Assembly (NCBI RefSeq): GCF_036195325.1
Contig: NZ_CP108101.1
Span: 1,674,001 to 1,738,000, forward strand
From: Streptomyces sp. NBC_00234
Lineage (GTDB): Bacteria; Actinomycetota; Actinomycetes; Streptomycetales; Streptomycetaceae
DNA: 64,000 bases
Reading direction: 5' to 3'
Position 1 is the first letter of the stretch; every line of letters begins with the position of its first letter. Shown piece by piece: positions 7,962 to 15,922 of the stretch. A program made the translations under genes and the position numbers. The notes under the pieces were generated by a model. The model was not told where the DNA came from, searched no databases, and was given only the letters and a program-made list of their open reading frames with translations.

Positions 7962-9299
7962 ATGAGCGGCATCGAGCAGGCGAGGAAGACGGCGGAGGGA
8001 CTTGCGTACTCCACCGGTTTCGGCAACGAGCACAGCTCGGAGGCGATTCCGGGCGCCCTGCCGCTCGGCCGCAACTCACCGCAGCGCGCCCCGCTGGGGC
8101 TCTACGCGGAGCAGCTGAGCGGCTCCGCCTTCACCGAACCGAGAGCCCACAACCGCCGCTCCTGGCTCTACCGCATCCGGCCCTCGGCCGCCCATCCGCC
8201 GTTCGTCCGCATCGACAACGGAACCGTGCGCACCGCGCCCTTCACCGAGACGGTCCCCGACCCCAACCGGCTGCGCTGGGACCCGCTCCCCGACCCCGCG
8301 CCCGGCACCGACTTCCTGGCCGGCCTGTGGACCCTCGGCGGCAACGGTGACGCCACCCAGCGGACCGGCATGGCCGTGCACCTCTACCACGCCGACTCCT
8401 CCATGACCGACCGGGTGTTCAGCGACTCCGACGGCGAACTGCTGATCGTCCCGGAGCTCGGCGCCCTGCTGATCCGTACCGAACTGGGCCTGCTGCGCGC
8501 CGAACCCGGCGAGGTCGCCCTGATCCCCCGTGGCATCCGCTTCCGCGTCGAACTGCTCGACGCCACCGCCCGGGGCTACGTCTGCGAGAACTACGGCCAG
8601 CCGTTCGTCCTGCCCGACCTCGGCCCGATCGGCGCCAATGGCCTCGCCAACGCACGGGACTTCCGGGCCCCGGTCGCGGCGTACGAGGACGACGGGGACG
8701 CGGGACGCCCCGTCGAGGTGATCAACAAGTTCTGCGGCAACCTCTGGGCCGCGACGTACGACCACTCGCCGCTCGACGTCGTCGCCTGGCACGGCAACCA
8801 CGTCCCGTACGTCTACGACCTGCGCCGTTTCAATGTGATCGGCTCCATCAGCTACGACCACCCGGACCCGTCGATCTTCACCGTGCTGACCTCGCCGTCC
8901 GACACCCCCGGTCTCGCGGGCGTGGACTTCGTCGTCTTCGCGCCGCGCTGGCTGGTCGGCGAGGACACCTTCCGTCCGCCGTACTTCCACCGCAACGTGA
9001 TGAGCGAGTACATGGGCCTGATCGAGGGCGCGTACGACGCGAAGACGGCCGGAAAGGGCGGATTCGTCGCGGGCGGGGGGTCGCTGCACAACATGATGTC
9101 GGCGCACGGTCCCGACCGGGAGACCTTCGACCGGGCGAGCGCGGCGGAGCTGAAGCCGCAGAAGATCGACGACGGCCTCGCCTTCATGTTCGAGACGCGG
9201 TGGCCGGTCACGGCGACCGGCCAGGCGGCGGGCGCCGACCATCTCCAGCGCGCATACGACGAGGTGTGGCAGGGTCTGAGCCGCAACTTCCGGCCGTAG
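7962..9299 (+). CDS. hmgA: Homogentisate 1,2-dioxygenase
   Basis: 445 aa, the usual length. It opens the ring of homogentisate with O2 to give maleylacetoacetate in tyrosine and phenylalanine breakdown; cytoplasmic, Fe(II)-dependent. Diagnostic blocks are [13 protein letters not shown] near the N-terminus, [14 protein letters not shown], the [16 protein letters not shown] block, [17 protein letters not shown], and [15 protein letters not shown], which holds metal-binding His/Glu. GGGAG stands 7 nt before the ATG. No fumarylacetoacetase or isomerase gene is adjacent, so the pathway is scattered. The GntR regulator 50 bp downstream could be cotranscribed and may control it. Confidence 0.96.
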   Translation: MSGIEQARKTAEGLAYSTGFGNEHSSEAIPGALPLGRNSPQRAPLGLYAEQLSGSAFTEPRAHNRRSWLYRIRPSAAHPPFVRIDNGTVRTAPFTETVPDPNRLRWDPLPDPAPGTDFLAGLWTLGGNGDATQRTGMAVHLYHADSSMTDRVFSDSDGELLIVPELGALLIRTELGLLRAEPGEVALIPRGIRFRVELLDATARGYVCENYGQPFVLPDLGPIGANGLANARDFRAPVAAYEDDGDAGRPVEVINKFCGNLWAATYDHSPLDVVAWHGNHVPYVYDLRRFNVIGSISYDHPDPSIFTVLTSPSDTPGLAGVDFVVFAPRWLVGEDTFRPPYFHRNVMSEYMGLIEGAYDAKTAGKGGFVAGGGSLHNMMSAHGPDRETFDRASAAELKPQKIDDGLAFMFETRWPVTATGQAAGADHLQRAYDEVWQGLSRNFRP

Positions 9300-9352
9300 G
9301 AGAGCTCTCCCGGACCGGCCACACCGCAGCACAGAGACTCCAGGTGAACCGG

Positions 9353-10129
9353 ATGAATCAGGTGAACGAGGTGAATCACACGCCCGCCTTTGCCCCCGAC
9401 TCACTGGTCCTGAACCGGAAACTCCCCCTGTGGTACCAGGTCTCGCAGTCCCTGCGGGCGTCGATACTGGGCCGGCCGCAGGACGCCTCCCTGCGGCTGC
9501 CCACCGAGGAACAGCTCGCCGGGCACTACGGCGTCAGCGTCCTCACGATGCGCCAGGCCCTGAAGGAACTGGAGACGGAGGGCCTGATCAGCAGGCACCG
9601 GCGGCGCGGCACGTTCATCGAGCCGCGGGCCCGGCGCGTGTCACCGGTCCGGCTGCTGGGTTCGATCGACGCGATCGTCGCCCAGCAGTCGGGCGAGCGG
9701 ACGACCGTCCTCGGCCACGGCCCGGCCGCCGTGCCGGGGGACCTCGCCGAGTTCTTCCCCGGTTGTACCGAGGTCGTCAGCTACCGGCGGCTGCGCTGCG
9801 ACGAGGAGACCGGCGAACCCACGAACTGGGCCGAGAACGCCCTGCGTCCCGAGATCGCCGAAGAGCTCGATGTGGCCGATCTCGAACGGTGGCCGATGAC
9901 CAAGGTGCTCCGCGACACCCTGGGCGTACGCATCGCCCGGATCACCGACACCGTCGAGGCGCGCCTGGCCGACCCGCTCACCGCCGAACTGCTCCAGGTG
10001 CCCCTGCTCAGCCCGATCCTCCACTACACGGGCGTGACGTACGACGACAGCGGCCGGGTCGTCGACGTGGCCCGCATCCGCTACCGGGGGGACCGCTTCT
10101 CCTTCTCGGTCACGGTCGAAGCGCACTGA
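9353..10129 (+). CDS. GntR/HutC-family regulator with UTRA domain
   Basis: 258 aa. The winged helix is at residues about 20-85 (LWYQVSQSLRASIL, LPTEEQLAGHYGVSVLTMRQ, GLISRHRRRGTFI). A UTRA effector domain fills residues 100-255, ending with the family's RIRYRGDRFSFSV. UTRA members sense small acids, sugars or amino-acid breakdown products. The ATG at 9353 is chosen because AGGTGA lies 5 nt before it; an in-frame GTG at 9344 has no such site. It follows hmgA by 53 bp in the same direction, which suggests control of aromatic amino-acid breakdown, possibly through the inverted repeat at 7893-7912. Confidence 0.88.
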   Translation: MNQVNEVNHTPAFAPDSLVLNRKLPLWYQVSQSLRASILGRPQDASLRLPTEEQLAGHYGVSVLTMRQALKELETEGLISRHRRRGTFIEPRARRVSPVRLLGSIDAIVAQQSGERTTVLGHGPAAVPGDLAEFFPGCTEVVSYRRLRCDEETGEPTNWAENALRPEIAEELDVADLERWPMTKVLRDTLGVRIARITDTVEARLADPLTAELLQVPLLSPILHYTGVTYDDSGRVVDVARIRYRGDRFSFSVTVEAH

Positions 10130-10194
10130 CTCCCCGCCGGGTACGCCGTTACGATGCCGGGGGCGGCGGACCTGGTGACGGGGAGGACGACACG

Positions 10195-11436
10195 GTGGCA
10201 GCGCGGGTGGCGGCCGGAGCCGGCGGGGACGAGGACGTTCCGCTGCTCGACGAGCTCATGCCGTGGTCGGTGCGGCCCCTGCGGACGGGCCGCCCCTGGG
10301 TGACCGCCCCCGACGCGGCAACACTCAGAGCCCGTTGGGACCTGCTGGTCCGGGCCGAGGGCGCCGAGCAGGACCGGCTGTTCCGGCCCAGCCGTCTCCG
10401 TACACCGCGCACGGCGGTCGCCGCACTGCCGGGGCAGTCCACCGGTACGGGCAGGTTCGCCCGCGAGCCGGGACCCTTCCCGGAGCCGGTCCGGGTCCTG
10501 CACGGCCCGTTCGACGAGCAGTGGCTGATCCCCGACCACCGCCTGATCGACGCGGCCCGCCCCGAGCTGTGGCGGGTGGCGGACGAGCACCAGTTCTTCG
10601 CGGTCGAGCACGGATACGTACCGGGGGACACCGGGCCCGCCCTGTCCGTGACGGCGCTGCTGCCCGACGGGTACTCCCCCGCCGGCCGGCCGGGCCGGAT
10701 GCGGCCGCTCTACCGGCGTCCCGGCGGGCTGGAACCCAATCTCGCGCCGGGCCTGCTCGGTCTGCTGGGCGCCCGGTACGCGGCCCCGGCCGACCCGGAG
10801 TCCGTCCTTGCCTGGACCCTCGCCGTCGCCCGCCCCTCCCCCGCCGGATGTCTCGTACCGCTGCCCGCCGACGGTGCCCTGTGGGCCGAGGGTGTGGAGC
10901 TCGGCCGGGAGCTGCTGCGCCTGCAGCTGCGCGGGGCACGCGGCGGGCAGCGCCCCCGGCTGCCGGGCGGGCGCCGGCCCTATGTGCGGGCCGCGATACC
11001 GCCCCGGCCGTCCGTGCTGCGCTACGACCCCGACGACGAGGTGCTCACGCTCGGCGAGGGCCCGGGCGAGGGGCGCGTCTCACCCGTTCCGGCCGGAGCC
11101 TGGGAGTTCCGGGTGAGCGGCGTACGGATGCTGGAGCTCTGGTTCGAGCACCGCACGGCGCAGGACGGGGCGGAAGGCCTGCAGGCGCTGCGCCCGCGCG
11201 ACTGGCCGCAGGAGTGGACCTCGGAGCTGCTGGAGCTGATCACCGTTCTCGCCCTGCTCGGTGAACTGCGCTCCACGCAGTGGGCGTTGCACGACCGGCT
11301 CGCCCTGGAGCCCGGCATCACCCGCGGCACCCTGCGGGCCGCCGGTGTGGTGCCGACACCGGTGACGGCCCGTCGGCCCGCCTCCGTGCTGGACCACCAC
11401 GAGGAGGGCCCGGAGGGGCAGTTCACACTCCTGTGA
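10195..11436 (+). CDS. Orphan type-ISP restriction/modification C-terminal specificity-domain protein
   Basis: 413 aa from the GTG at 10195 (GGGAGG 8 nt upstream). The sequence resembles the C-terminal specificity domain of proteins annotated as type ISP restriction/modification enzymes: MPWSVRPLRTGRPWVTAPDA, FDEQWLIPDHRLIDAARPEL, GGRRPYVRAAIP, then WPQEWTSELLELITVLALL near the end. There is no helicase, nuclease or N6-adenine methyltransferase motif (no DPPY/NPPF), so this is not a complete R-M enzyme. Stand-alone versions are common in Streptomyces annotations and their role is unknown. It ends at the palindromic element 11449-11507. Confidence 0.7.
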   Translation: MAARVAAGAGGDEDVPLLDELMPWSVRPLRTGRPWVTAPDAATLRARWDLLVRAEGAEQDRLFRPSRLRTPRTAVAALPGQSTGTGRFAREPGPFPEPVRVLHGPFDEQWLIPDHRLIDAARPELWRVADEHQFFAVEHGYVPGDTGPALSVTALLPDGYSPAGRPGRMRPLYRRPGGLEPNLAPGLLGLLGARYAAPADPESVLAWTLAVARPSPAGCLVPLPADGALWAEGVELGRELLRLQLRGARGGQRPRLPGGRRPYVRAAIPPRPSVLRYDPDDEVLTLGEGPGEGRVSPVPAGAWEFRVSGVRMLELWFEHRTAQDGAEGLQALRPRDWPQEWTSELLELITVLALLGELRSTQWALHDRLALEPGITRGTLRAAGVVPTPVTARRPASVLDHHEEGPEGQFTLL

Positions 11437-11448
11437 CCGCCCGGTCCG

Positions 11449-11507
11449 CTAGGGCCTGTCGTCAAACTTCCGTCTGCGGCAGACGGCAGTTTGACGAGAG
11501 GCCCTAG
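11449..11507. terminator. 59-bp palindromic element, bidirectional terminator
   Basis: A long hairpin with CTAG at both ends: CTAGGGCCTGTCGTCAAACT on the left pairs with AGTTTGACGAGAGGCCCTAG on the right around a CGTCTGC..GCAGACG core. The tetR stop codon (11504-11506, minus strand) lies inside the right arm. It separates two convergent genes. Its outer 14 bp match the ends of the 2720-2887 repeat, so it is probably a member of the same mobile-repeat family. Confidence 0.65.
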
Positions 11508-12214
11508 GGCTCGAACGAGTCCAGTACGCGGCCCAGCGCCCGGTCGAAGACGCCCTCCAGATCGATCGGCCCGGAGTCCTCGGCGAACCCGGCCGCCAGG
11601 CGCGGGTACTTGCCGGTCATGATCTGGCTGATCAGATAGTTGGTGCGGGCCGCGTGCTCCTGCTCCTCGGTCCAGGGCAGCGAGCGGCTGCGTTCGGCCG
11701 TGGCGATCTCGTTGGCCGTGTAGGTGGTGACCACGCCGTTGACCATGGCGATGAGTTCCATCTTCTCGCCGAACCGGACATCGAGCCCGTCCAGGATGCT
11801 CAGCGTGTACTCCATGTAGGCCAGCACGTTCGGGCTGAATCCGTAGACCGGTGACATCAGACGGGGCACCCAGGTGTGGCGGTGCATCATCGCGCGGGCC
11901 TGGTGCGCGAGCGCCGTCATGTCTGCGCGCCAGTCGCCGGACGGCTTCTCGGGCAGGTCGTACCCGCCGCTGACCGCGTCGAGCATCAGCTCGTACAGGT
12001 CCTCCTTGCGCGGCACGTAGTTGTAGAGCGACATCGTGCCGCAGCCCAGTTCTGCGGCCACCTTGCGCATCGACACCGCGTCCAGGCCCTCGGCGTCGGC
12101 GATACGCACGGCGGCAGCCGCGATGTCCGCACGGCTGAACGCGGGCTTGGGCCCGCGGCCCGCACGCTCGGGGCGCGCCCAGATCACTTCGGGTAGAGGG
12201 GGTCGCCCCGCCAT
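11504..12214 (-). CDS. TetR-family regulator of the adjacent ABC exporter
   Basis: 236 aa. The helix-turn-helix at residues about 27-72 (RADIAAAAVRIADAEGLDAV, ELGCGTMSLYNYVPRKEDL) is followed by a TetR_C_1-type helical domain containing the typical AMMHRHTWVPRLM block. This subgroup usually represses a divergent multidrug exporter. The gene is divergent from the ABC transporter at 12278, and two near-identical palindromes lie in and beside that promoter. The ATG at 12214 is preceded by GAGGTGA. Its 3' end sits inside a palindromic repeat, which may have supplied the present stop codon. Confidence 0.9.
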   Translation of the reverse strand: MAGRPPLPEVIWARPERAGRGPKPAFSRADIAAAAVRIADAEGLDAVSMRKVAAELGCGTMSLYNYVPRKEDLYELMLDAVSGGYDLPEKPSGDWRADMTALAHQARAMMHRHTWVPRLMSPVYGFSPNVLAYMEYTLSILDGLDVRFGEKMELIAMVNGVVTTYTANEIATAERSRSLPWTEEQEHAARTNYLISQIMTGKYPRLAAGFAEDSGPIDLEGVFDRALGRVLDSFEP

Positions 12215-12242
12215 CGGTCATCACCTCACTCACCATCGTAGT

Positions 12243-12259
12243 TACGTACACCGTACGTA
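12243..12259. promoter_or_regulatory. TetR operator O1
   Basis: TACGTAC-ACC-GTACGTA is a perfect palindrome with 7-bp arms, between the divergent tetR and ABC genes. It overlaps the -35/spacer position of the exporter's leaderless-type promoter, so occupancy would block it. Confidence 0.7.
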
Positions 12260-12265
12260 GTGCGC

Positions 12266-12271
12266 TACGGT
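12266..12271 (+). promoter_or_regulatory. -10 box of a leaderless promoter for the ABC exporter
   Basis: TACGGT ends 6 nt before the ATG at 12278, and no clear ribosome site precedes that ATG. This spacing is the pattern of leaderless actinobacterial transcripts that start at or next to the start codon. Confidence 0.5.
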
Positions 12272-12277
12272 AGGCCC

Positions 12278-13246
12278 ATGACAACTACGTACGCTGTACT
12301 TAGTGAGGGTCTGGAGAAGCACTACGGAGACGTCCACGCCCTGCGCGGGCTCGACCTCGCCGTCGCCGAGGGCGCCGTCTGCGGCGTGCTGGGGCCGAAC
12401 GGGGCGGGAAAGAGCACCGCCGTCCGGCTGCTCACCACGCTGACGAGCCCGGACGCCGGCAGCGCGCGGGTCGCCGGCCACGACGTGGTCCGCGAGGCCG
12501 CCGCGGTGCGCGCGGCGATCGGAGTCACCGGGCAGAACACCTCGATCGACGGCGAGCTCTCCGGCCGCCAGAATCTCCGGCTCTTCGCACGGCTGCTCCG
12601 CTTCCGGGGCCCGGCGGGCCGCACCCGCGCCGACGAGCTCCTCGAACGCTTCGGGCTGACCGAGGCGGCCGACCGCCCCGCCCGCACCTACTCGGGCGGC
12701 ATGCGCCGCCGCCTCGACCTCGCCGCCGGCCTCCTCACCCGCCCGCAGGTGCTCTTCCTCGACGAGCCGACGACCGGACTCGACCCGCACAGCCGCAACC
12801 AGATCTGGGAGGCGGTACGCGAACTGGCGGGCCGCGGCACCACGGTCCTCCTGACCACGCAGTACCTGGAGGAGGCCGACCAGCTCGCCGACGACATCGT
12901 GCTGATTGACCGGGGCCGGGCCGCCCACCGGGGCACCCCGGCCGAACTCAAGTCCCTCATCGGCGGTTACGCGGAGGTGGTCGTCGCACACGAGTCGGCG
13001 CTGGGGGCCGCGGCGGCCGTGCTCGACCAGCTGACAGGCGCGGAACCGACGCTCGACCACGAGCACCGCACCATCGGCGTCGTCGCGTCGGATCCCACCC
13101 TCACGCTGCCGCGCATCGTCCGCGAACTGGACGCCGCGGGAGTCCCGGTGATCGACGCGAGCCTGCGCCCGCCCACCCTCGACGAGGCATTCCTCCGTCT
13201 GACCGACAACGGCGACGTCCGCGCACCGAAGGAGCCGGCAGCATGA
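12278..13246 (+). CDS. Daunorubicin-resistance-type ABC exporter, ATP-binding subunit (DrrA-like)
   Basis: 322 aa. Walker A GPNGAGKST at residues about 38-46, the signature YSGGMRRRLDLAAGL, Walker B VLFLDEPTTGLD and the switch His (TTQYLEEADQL) are all intact. The C-terminal domain after residue 230 matches the DrrA-type extension (RPPTLDEAFLRLT). It should power drug or metabolite efflux with the permease that overlaps it by 4 bp (ATGA). The second operator (12284-12304) lies inside its first codons, so repressor could also act as a roadblock. Confidence 0.93.
   Translation: MTTTYAVLSEGLEKHYGDVHALRGLDLAVAEGAVCGVLGPNGAGKSTAVRLLTTLTSPDAGSARVAGHDVVREAAAVRAAIGVTGQNTSIDGELSGRQNLRLFARLLRFRGPAGRTRADELLERFGLTEAADRPARTYSGGMRRRLDLAAGLLTRPQVLFLDEPTTGLDPHSRNQIWEAVRELAGRGTTVLLTTQYLEEADQLADDIVLIDRGRAAHRGTPAELKSLIGGYAEVVVAHESALGAAAAVLDQLTGAEPTLDHEHRTIGVVASDPTLTLPRIVRELDAAGVPVIDASLRPPTLDEAFLRLTDNGDVRAPKEPAA
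12284..12304. promoter_or_regulatory. TetR operator O2 inside the first codons of the exporter gene
   Basis: ACTACGTAC-GCT-GTACTTAGT is a 9-bp-arm palindrome with one mismatch and the same CGTAC-N3-GTAC core as O1. Centre-to-centre distance is about 43 bp, four helical turns. Confidence 0.6.
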
Positions 13247-14070
13247 GTGCCACGACCCTGGTCCACGAGCAGAACCCGGCGCCCGTCACGGGCTCCCTGA
13301 CCGCCGACGGCCTGGCCATGGTGGTCCGCCATCTGCAGAAGATCAAAGCCGCGCCCGGCGTACTGATCCTGACCCAGACCATGCCGATCACGATGCTGCT
13401 GTTCTTCGGCTATGTGTTCGGCAGCGCACTGGCTGTCCCGGGGCAGGAGTACCGCTCCTTCCTGGTGCCCGGCCTCCTGGCCGCCACAGCGGCCAACGGC
13501 CTCATGACCGGAATGTTCCAGGCGGCGCAGGACTGCGACCGCGGGGTGATGGACCGCTTCCGTACGCTGCCGATGAGCCGGGCCGCCGTACCGCTCGGCT
13601 CCACCGTCGCCGAGGTGCTGACCACGGCCGTCGGCATGATCCCGCTCATGCTCGTCGGGCTCGCGGCGGGCTGGCGGATCGAGGGTGGCCCGGGCGCCGC
13701 ACTCGGGGCGTACGGGCTGCTGCTGCTCTTCCGCTTCGCCACGTCCTGGGCCGGCTACTGGCTGGGCCTGCTGATCCGCAACGAGGAGGCCGCGGGACAG
13801 CTGGGCAGTGCGACCTTCATCCTGCCGCTGCTCTCCAGCGCGTACATCCCGACGGACAACATGCCGGGCTGGCTGCGCACCGTCGCCGAGTGGAATCCGA
13901 TCAGCGCCCTGGCCTCGGCCACCCGCGACCTCTTCGGCAACGCGACCCCCGCCGAGGGCGCCGCCTGGCCGGTCGCGCACCCGGTGGCGGGAACGCTGGC
14001 CTGGTCGGCCGTCCTGCTCGCCGTGTTCGTCCCGCTGACCGTGCGCCGGTACGCACGCGGCACGGACTGA
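13243..14070 (+). CDS. ABC-2 type permease (DrrB-like)
   Basis: 275 aa with six hydrophobic segments (TMPITMLLFFGYVFG, FLVPGLLAATAANGLMTGMF, EVLTTAVGMIPLMLVGLAAG, ATFILPLLSSAYIPTDNMP and others). The family pattern after TM5, TDNMPGWLRTVAEWNPISAL, matches daunorubicin-resistance permeases. Its ATG overlaps the ATPase stop, so the two subunits are made together. Substrate unknown. It belongs to the TetR-controlled efflux unit starting at 12278. Confidence 0.9.
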   Translation: MSATTLVHEQNPAPVTGSLTADGLAMVVRHLQKIKAAPGVLILTQTMPITMLLFFGYVFGSALAVPGQEYRSFLVPGLLAATAANGLMTGMFQAAQDCDRGVMDRFRTLPMSRAAVPLGSTVAEVLTTAVGMIPLMLVGLAAGWRIEGGPGAALGAYGLLLLFRFATSWAGYWLGLLIRNEEAAGQLGSATFILPLLSSAYIPTDNMPGWLRTVAEWNPISALASATRDLFGNATPAEGAAWPVAHPVAGTLAWSAVLLAVFVPLTVRRYARGTD

Positions 14071-14140
14071 ACCACGAACGCCCGCGGGCGGGGGCGGACG
14101 GGATGACAGAAGTGCCGCGTACAGGATAGGTACGGTACTC

Positions 14141-15337
14141 ATGAGCACTCAGCCCCTCCCCCTCGAAGGTGTGACCGTCGTCGCCGTCGAGCAGGCCGTA
14201 GCGGCCCCCTTCGCCACGCGGCAACTGGCCGACCTCGGCGCCAGGGTCGTCAAGATCGAGCGCCCGGACGGCGGCGACTTCGCCCGCGGCTACGACACCG
14301 CGGCCCGGGGCCTCGCCTCCCACTTCGTCTGGTGCAACCGCGGCAAGGAGTCCGTGGCGGTCGATCTCAAGGACCCCCGCGGTCTCGCCGTCGTGCGCCA
14401 ACTGGTCGAGGGCGCCGACGTGTTCGTACAGAACCTGGCCCAGGGAGCCGCCGCCAGGCTGGGCCTGGACGCCGCCACGCTCTGCGCCGCGCACCCCCGC
14501 CTGGTGGCCGTCGACATCTCCGGGTACGGGGCCGAGGGACCGTACGCCCACAAGCGGGCCTACGACATGCTCGTCCAGTGCGAGGCGGGCCTCGTGTCGG
14601 TCACCGGCACCCCCGGGCAGCCGGTGAAGGCCGGTGTACCCGCCGCCGACATCGCGGCGGCGATGTACGCCTTCTCGGGCGTGCTCGCCGCCCTGCTGCG
14701 GCGCGCCACCACGGGACGCGGCGGCCCGGTGGAGGTGTCCATGCTCGACGCGCTGGCGGAGTGGATGGGCCATCCCCTGCACCACGGGATGCACGGAGGC
14801 GAACCCCCGGCACGCACCGGGCTCGCTCACTCCGTCATCGCGCCGTACGACGCCTACGCCACGGCGGACGGTGAACGGGTACTGCTCTCCGTGCAGAACG
14901 ACAGGGAGTGGCGACGGCTGGCAGAACAGGTACTGGAGCAGCCGGAGTTGGCGGACGATCCGGGCTTCGCCACGAACACGGCCCGGACCGCGAACCGGGA
15001 GCGGACGGACGCGGTGGTCGGGCGGGCGCTGGGCGCACTGACCGGAGAGGAAGCCCTCGCACGGCTGGACGGGGCGGGAATCGCCTGCGCGCGGCTGAAC
15101 ACCGTGGCCGATGTCGCGGCACATCCCCAGCTGGCCGCCCGGGACCGGTGGCGGGAAGTGGAGTCACCGGTCGGGGCGTTGCGCGCGCTGCTGCCGCCCA
15201 TCACGCTGCCGGGCGGGGCGGAGCCGCGGATGGGCGCCGTACCGGCGCTGGGAGAACATACCGACGCAACCCTGCGGGCCCTGGGGATGACGGACGAGCA
15301 GACTGCAGCGCTGCGCCGGGACGGTGTGATCGCCTGA
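14141..15337 (+). CDS. CaiB/BaiF family CoA-transferase (class III)
   Basis: 398 aa. The N-terminal fold begins LEGVTVVAVEQAVAAPFATR, LADLGARVVKIERPDGGDFA; the catalytic Asp region is YDMLVQCEAGLVSVTGTPG (class III transferases form an aspartyl-CoA anhydride). The family patterns KESVAVDLKDPRG and GRGGPVEVSMLDALAEWM are present. It moves CoA between carboxylic acids; the pair here cannot be named (formyl-, succinyl- and carnitinyl-transferases share these motifs). The 70-bp gap after the ABC permease contains AGGATAGG and TACGGT just before the ATG, so it may have its own promoter. Confidence 0.88.
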   Translation: MSTQPLPLEGVTVVAVEQAVAAPFATRQLADLGARVVKIERPDGGDFARGYDTAARGLASHFVWCNRGKESVAVDLKDPRGLAVVRQLVEGADVFVQNLAQGAAARLGLDAATLCAAHPRLVAVDISGYGAEGPYAHKRAYDMLVQCEAGLVSVTGTPGQPVKAGVPAADIAAAMYAFSGVLAALLRRATTGRGGPVEVSMLDALAEWMGHPLHHGMHGGEPPARTGLAHSVIAPYDAYATADGERVLLSVQNDREWRRLAEQVLEQPELADDPGFATNTARTANRERTDAVVGRALGALTGEEALARLDGAGIACARLNTVADVAAHPQLAARDRWREVESPVGALRALLPPITLPGGAEPRMGAVPALGEHTDATLRALGMTDEQTAALRRDGVIA

Positions 15338-15383
15338 ACCGCCCCGAGCGGCGGGGCCGGATCAGTGGTGACATGCCGTCGGG

Positions 15384-15647
15384 TCAGCGGCGGCTGCCGA
15401 AGAGCGAGCGTCGCAGTCGCCGCAGCGGCGCGAAGAGCGAGACACGCGCGCTCCTGCTCCGGCGGGTGTGCGCGGCGTCGCGCGAGGTCAGTTCGCGCAT
15501 CAGCAGCGTCGCTTCCGCCGACTCGCGCTGCGGGACGGCGGGACCGCCGAGCACCGCGAGATGGCGGTCGAGGCGCGTGCTGGTCGCACTGCTCCCACAC
15601 GTGATGGCAGGCACACGCGGCCTGCTGCGCACCGTTATCTGTTCCAT
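15384..15647 (-). CDS. Small conserved basic protein, function unknown
   Basis: 87 aa, convergent with the CoA-transferase. GGGGAG lies 5 nt before the ATG at 15647. The N-terminal half holds a single ITCGSS segment; the middle has a helical ESAEATLLMRELTSRDA stretch; the C-terminus is very basic (LRRLRRSLFGSRR), which suggests binding to nucleic acid or membrane. Codon third positions are GC-rich as in neighbouring genes. I do not recognise a family. Confidence 0.6.
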   Translation of the reverse strand: MEQITVRSRPRVPAITCGSSATSTRLDRHLAVLGGPAVPQRESAEATLLMRELTSRDAAHTRRSRSARVSLFAPLRRLRRSLFGSRR

Positions 15648-15922
15648 GTCACTCCCCACCCGTACGAGGGCACCCGGCCCGGGCAGGTTAACCCTATCGC
15701 CCCCTGGCGGCACGCGTGTATCCCGGCCCAATGATTGCGCACACGTATACGGAGGTTGACGACCAGTTACCGAATCCCGCCGATTCCAGGGCGAGTTGGA
15801 CATGCGGGCGCTCGGACTCGAACAGGACCACTCATGCACAAGGGGGCATCGCGGAGGCCGGGTTGAGCTAACTTGGAAGGGTTTCGCCGTGCTGCCGCCG
15901 CCGCTGCTGATGGGGGATCACC

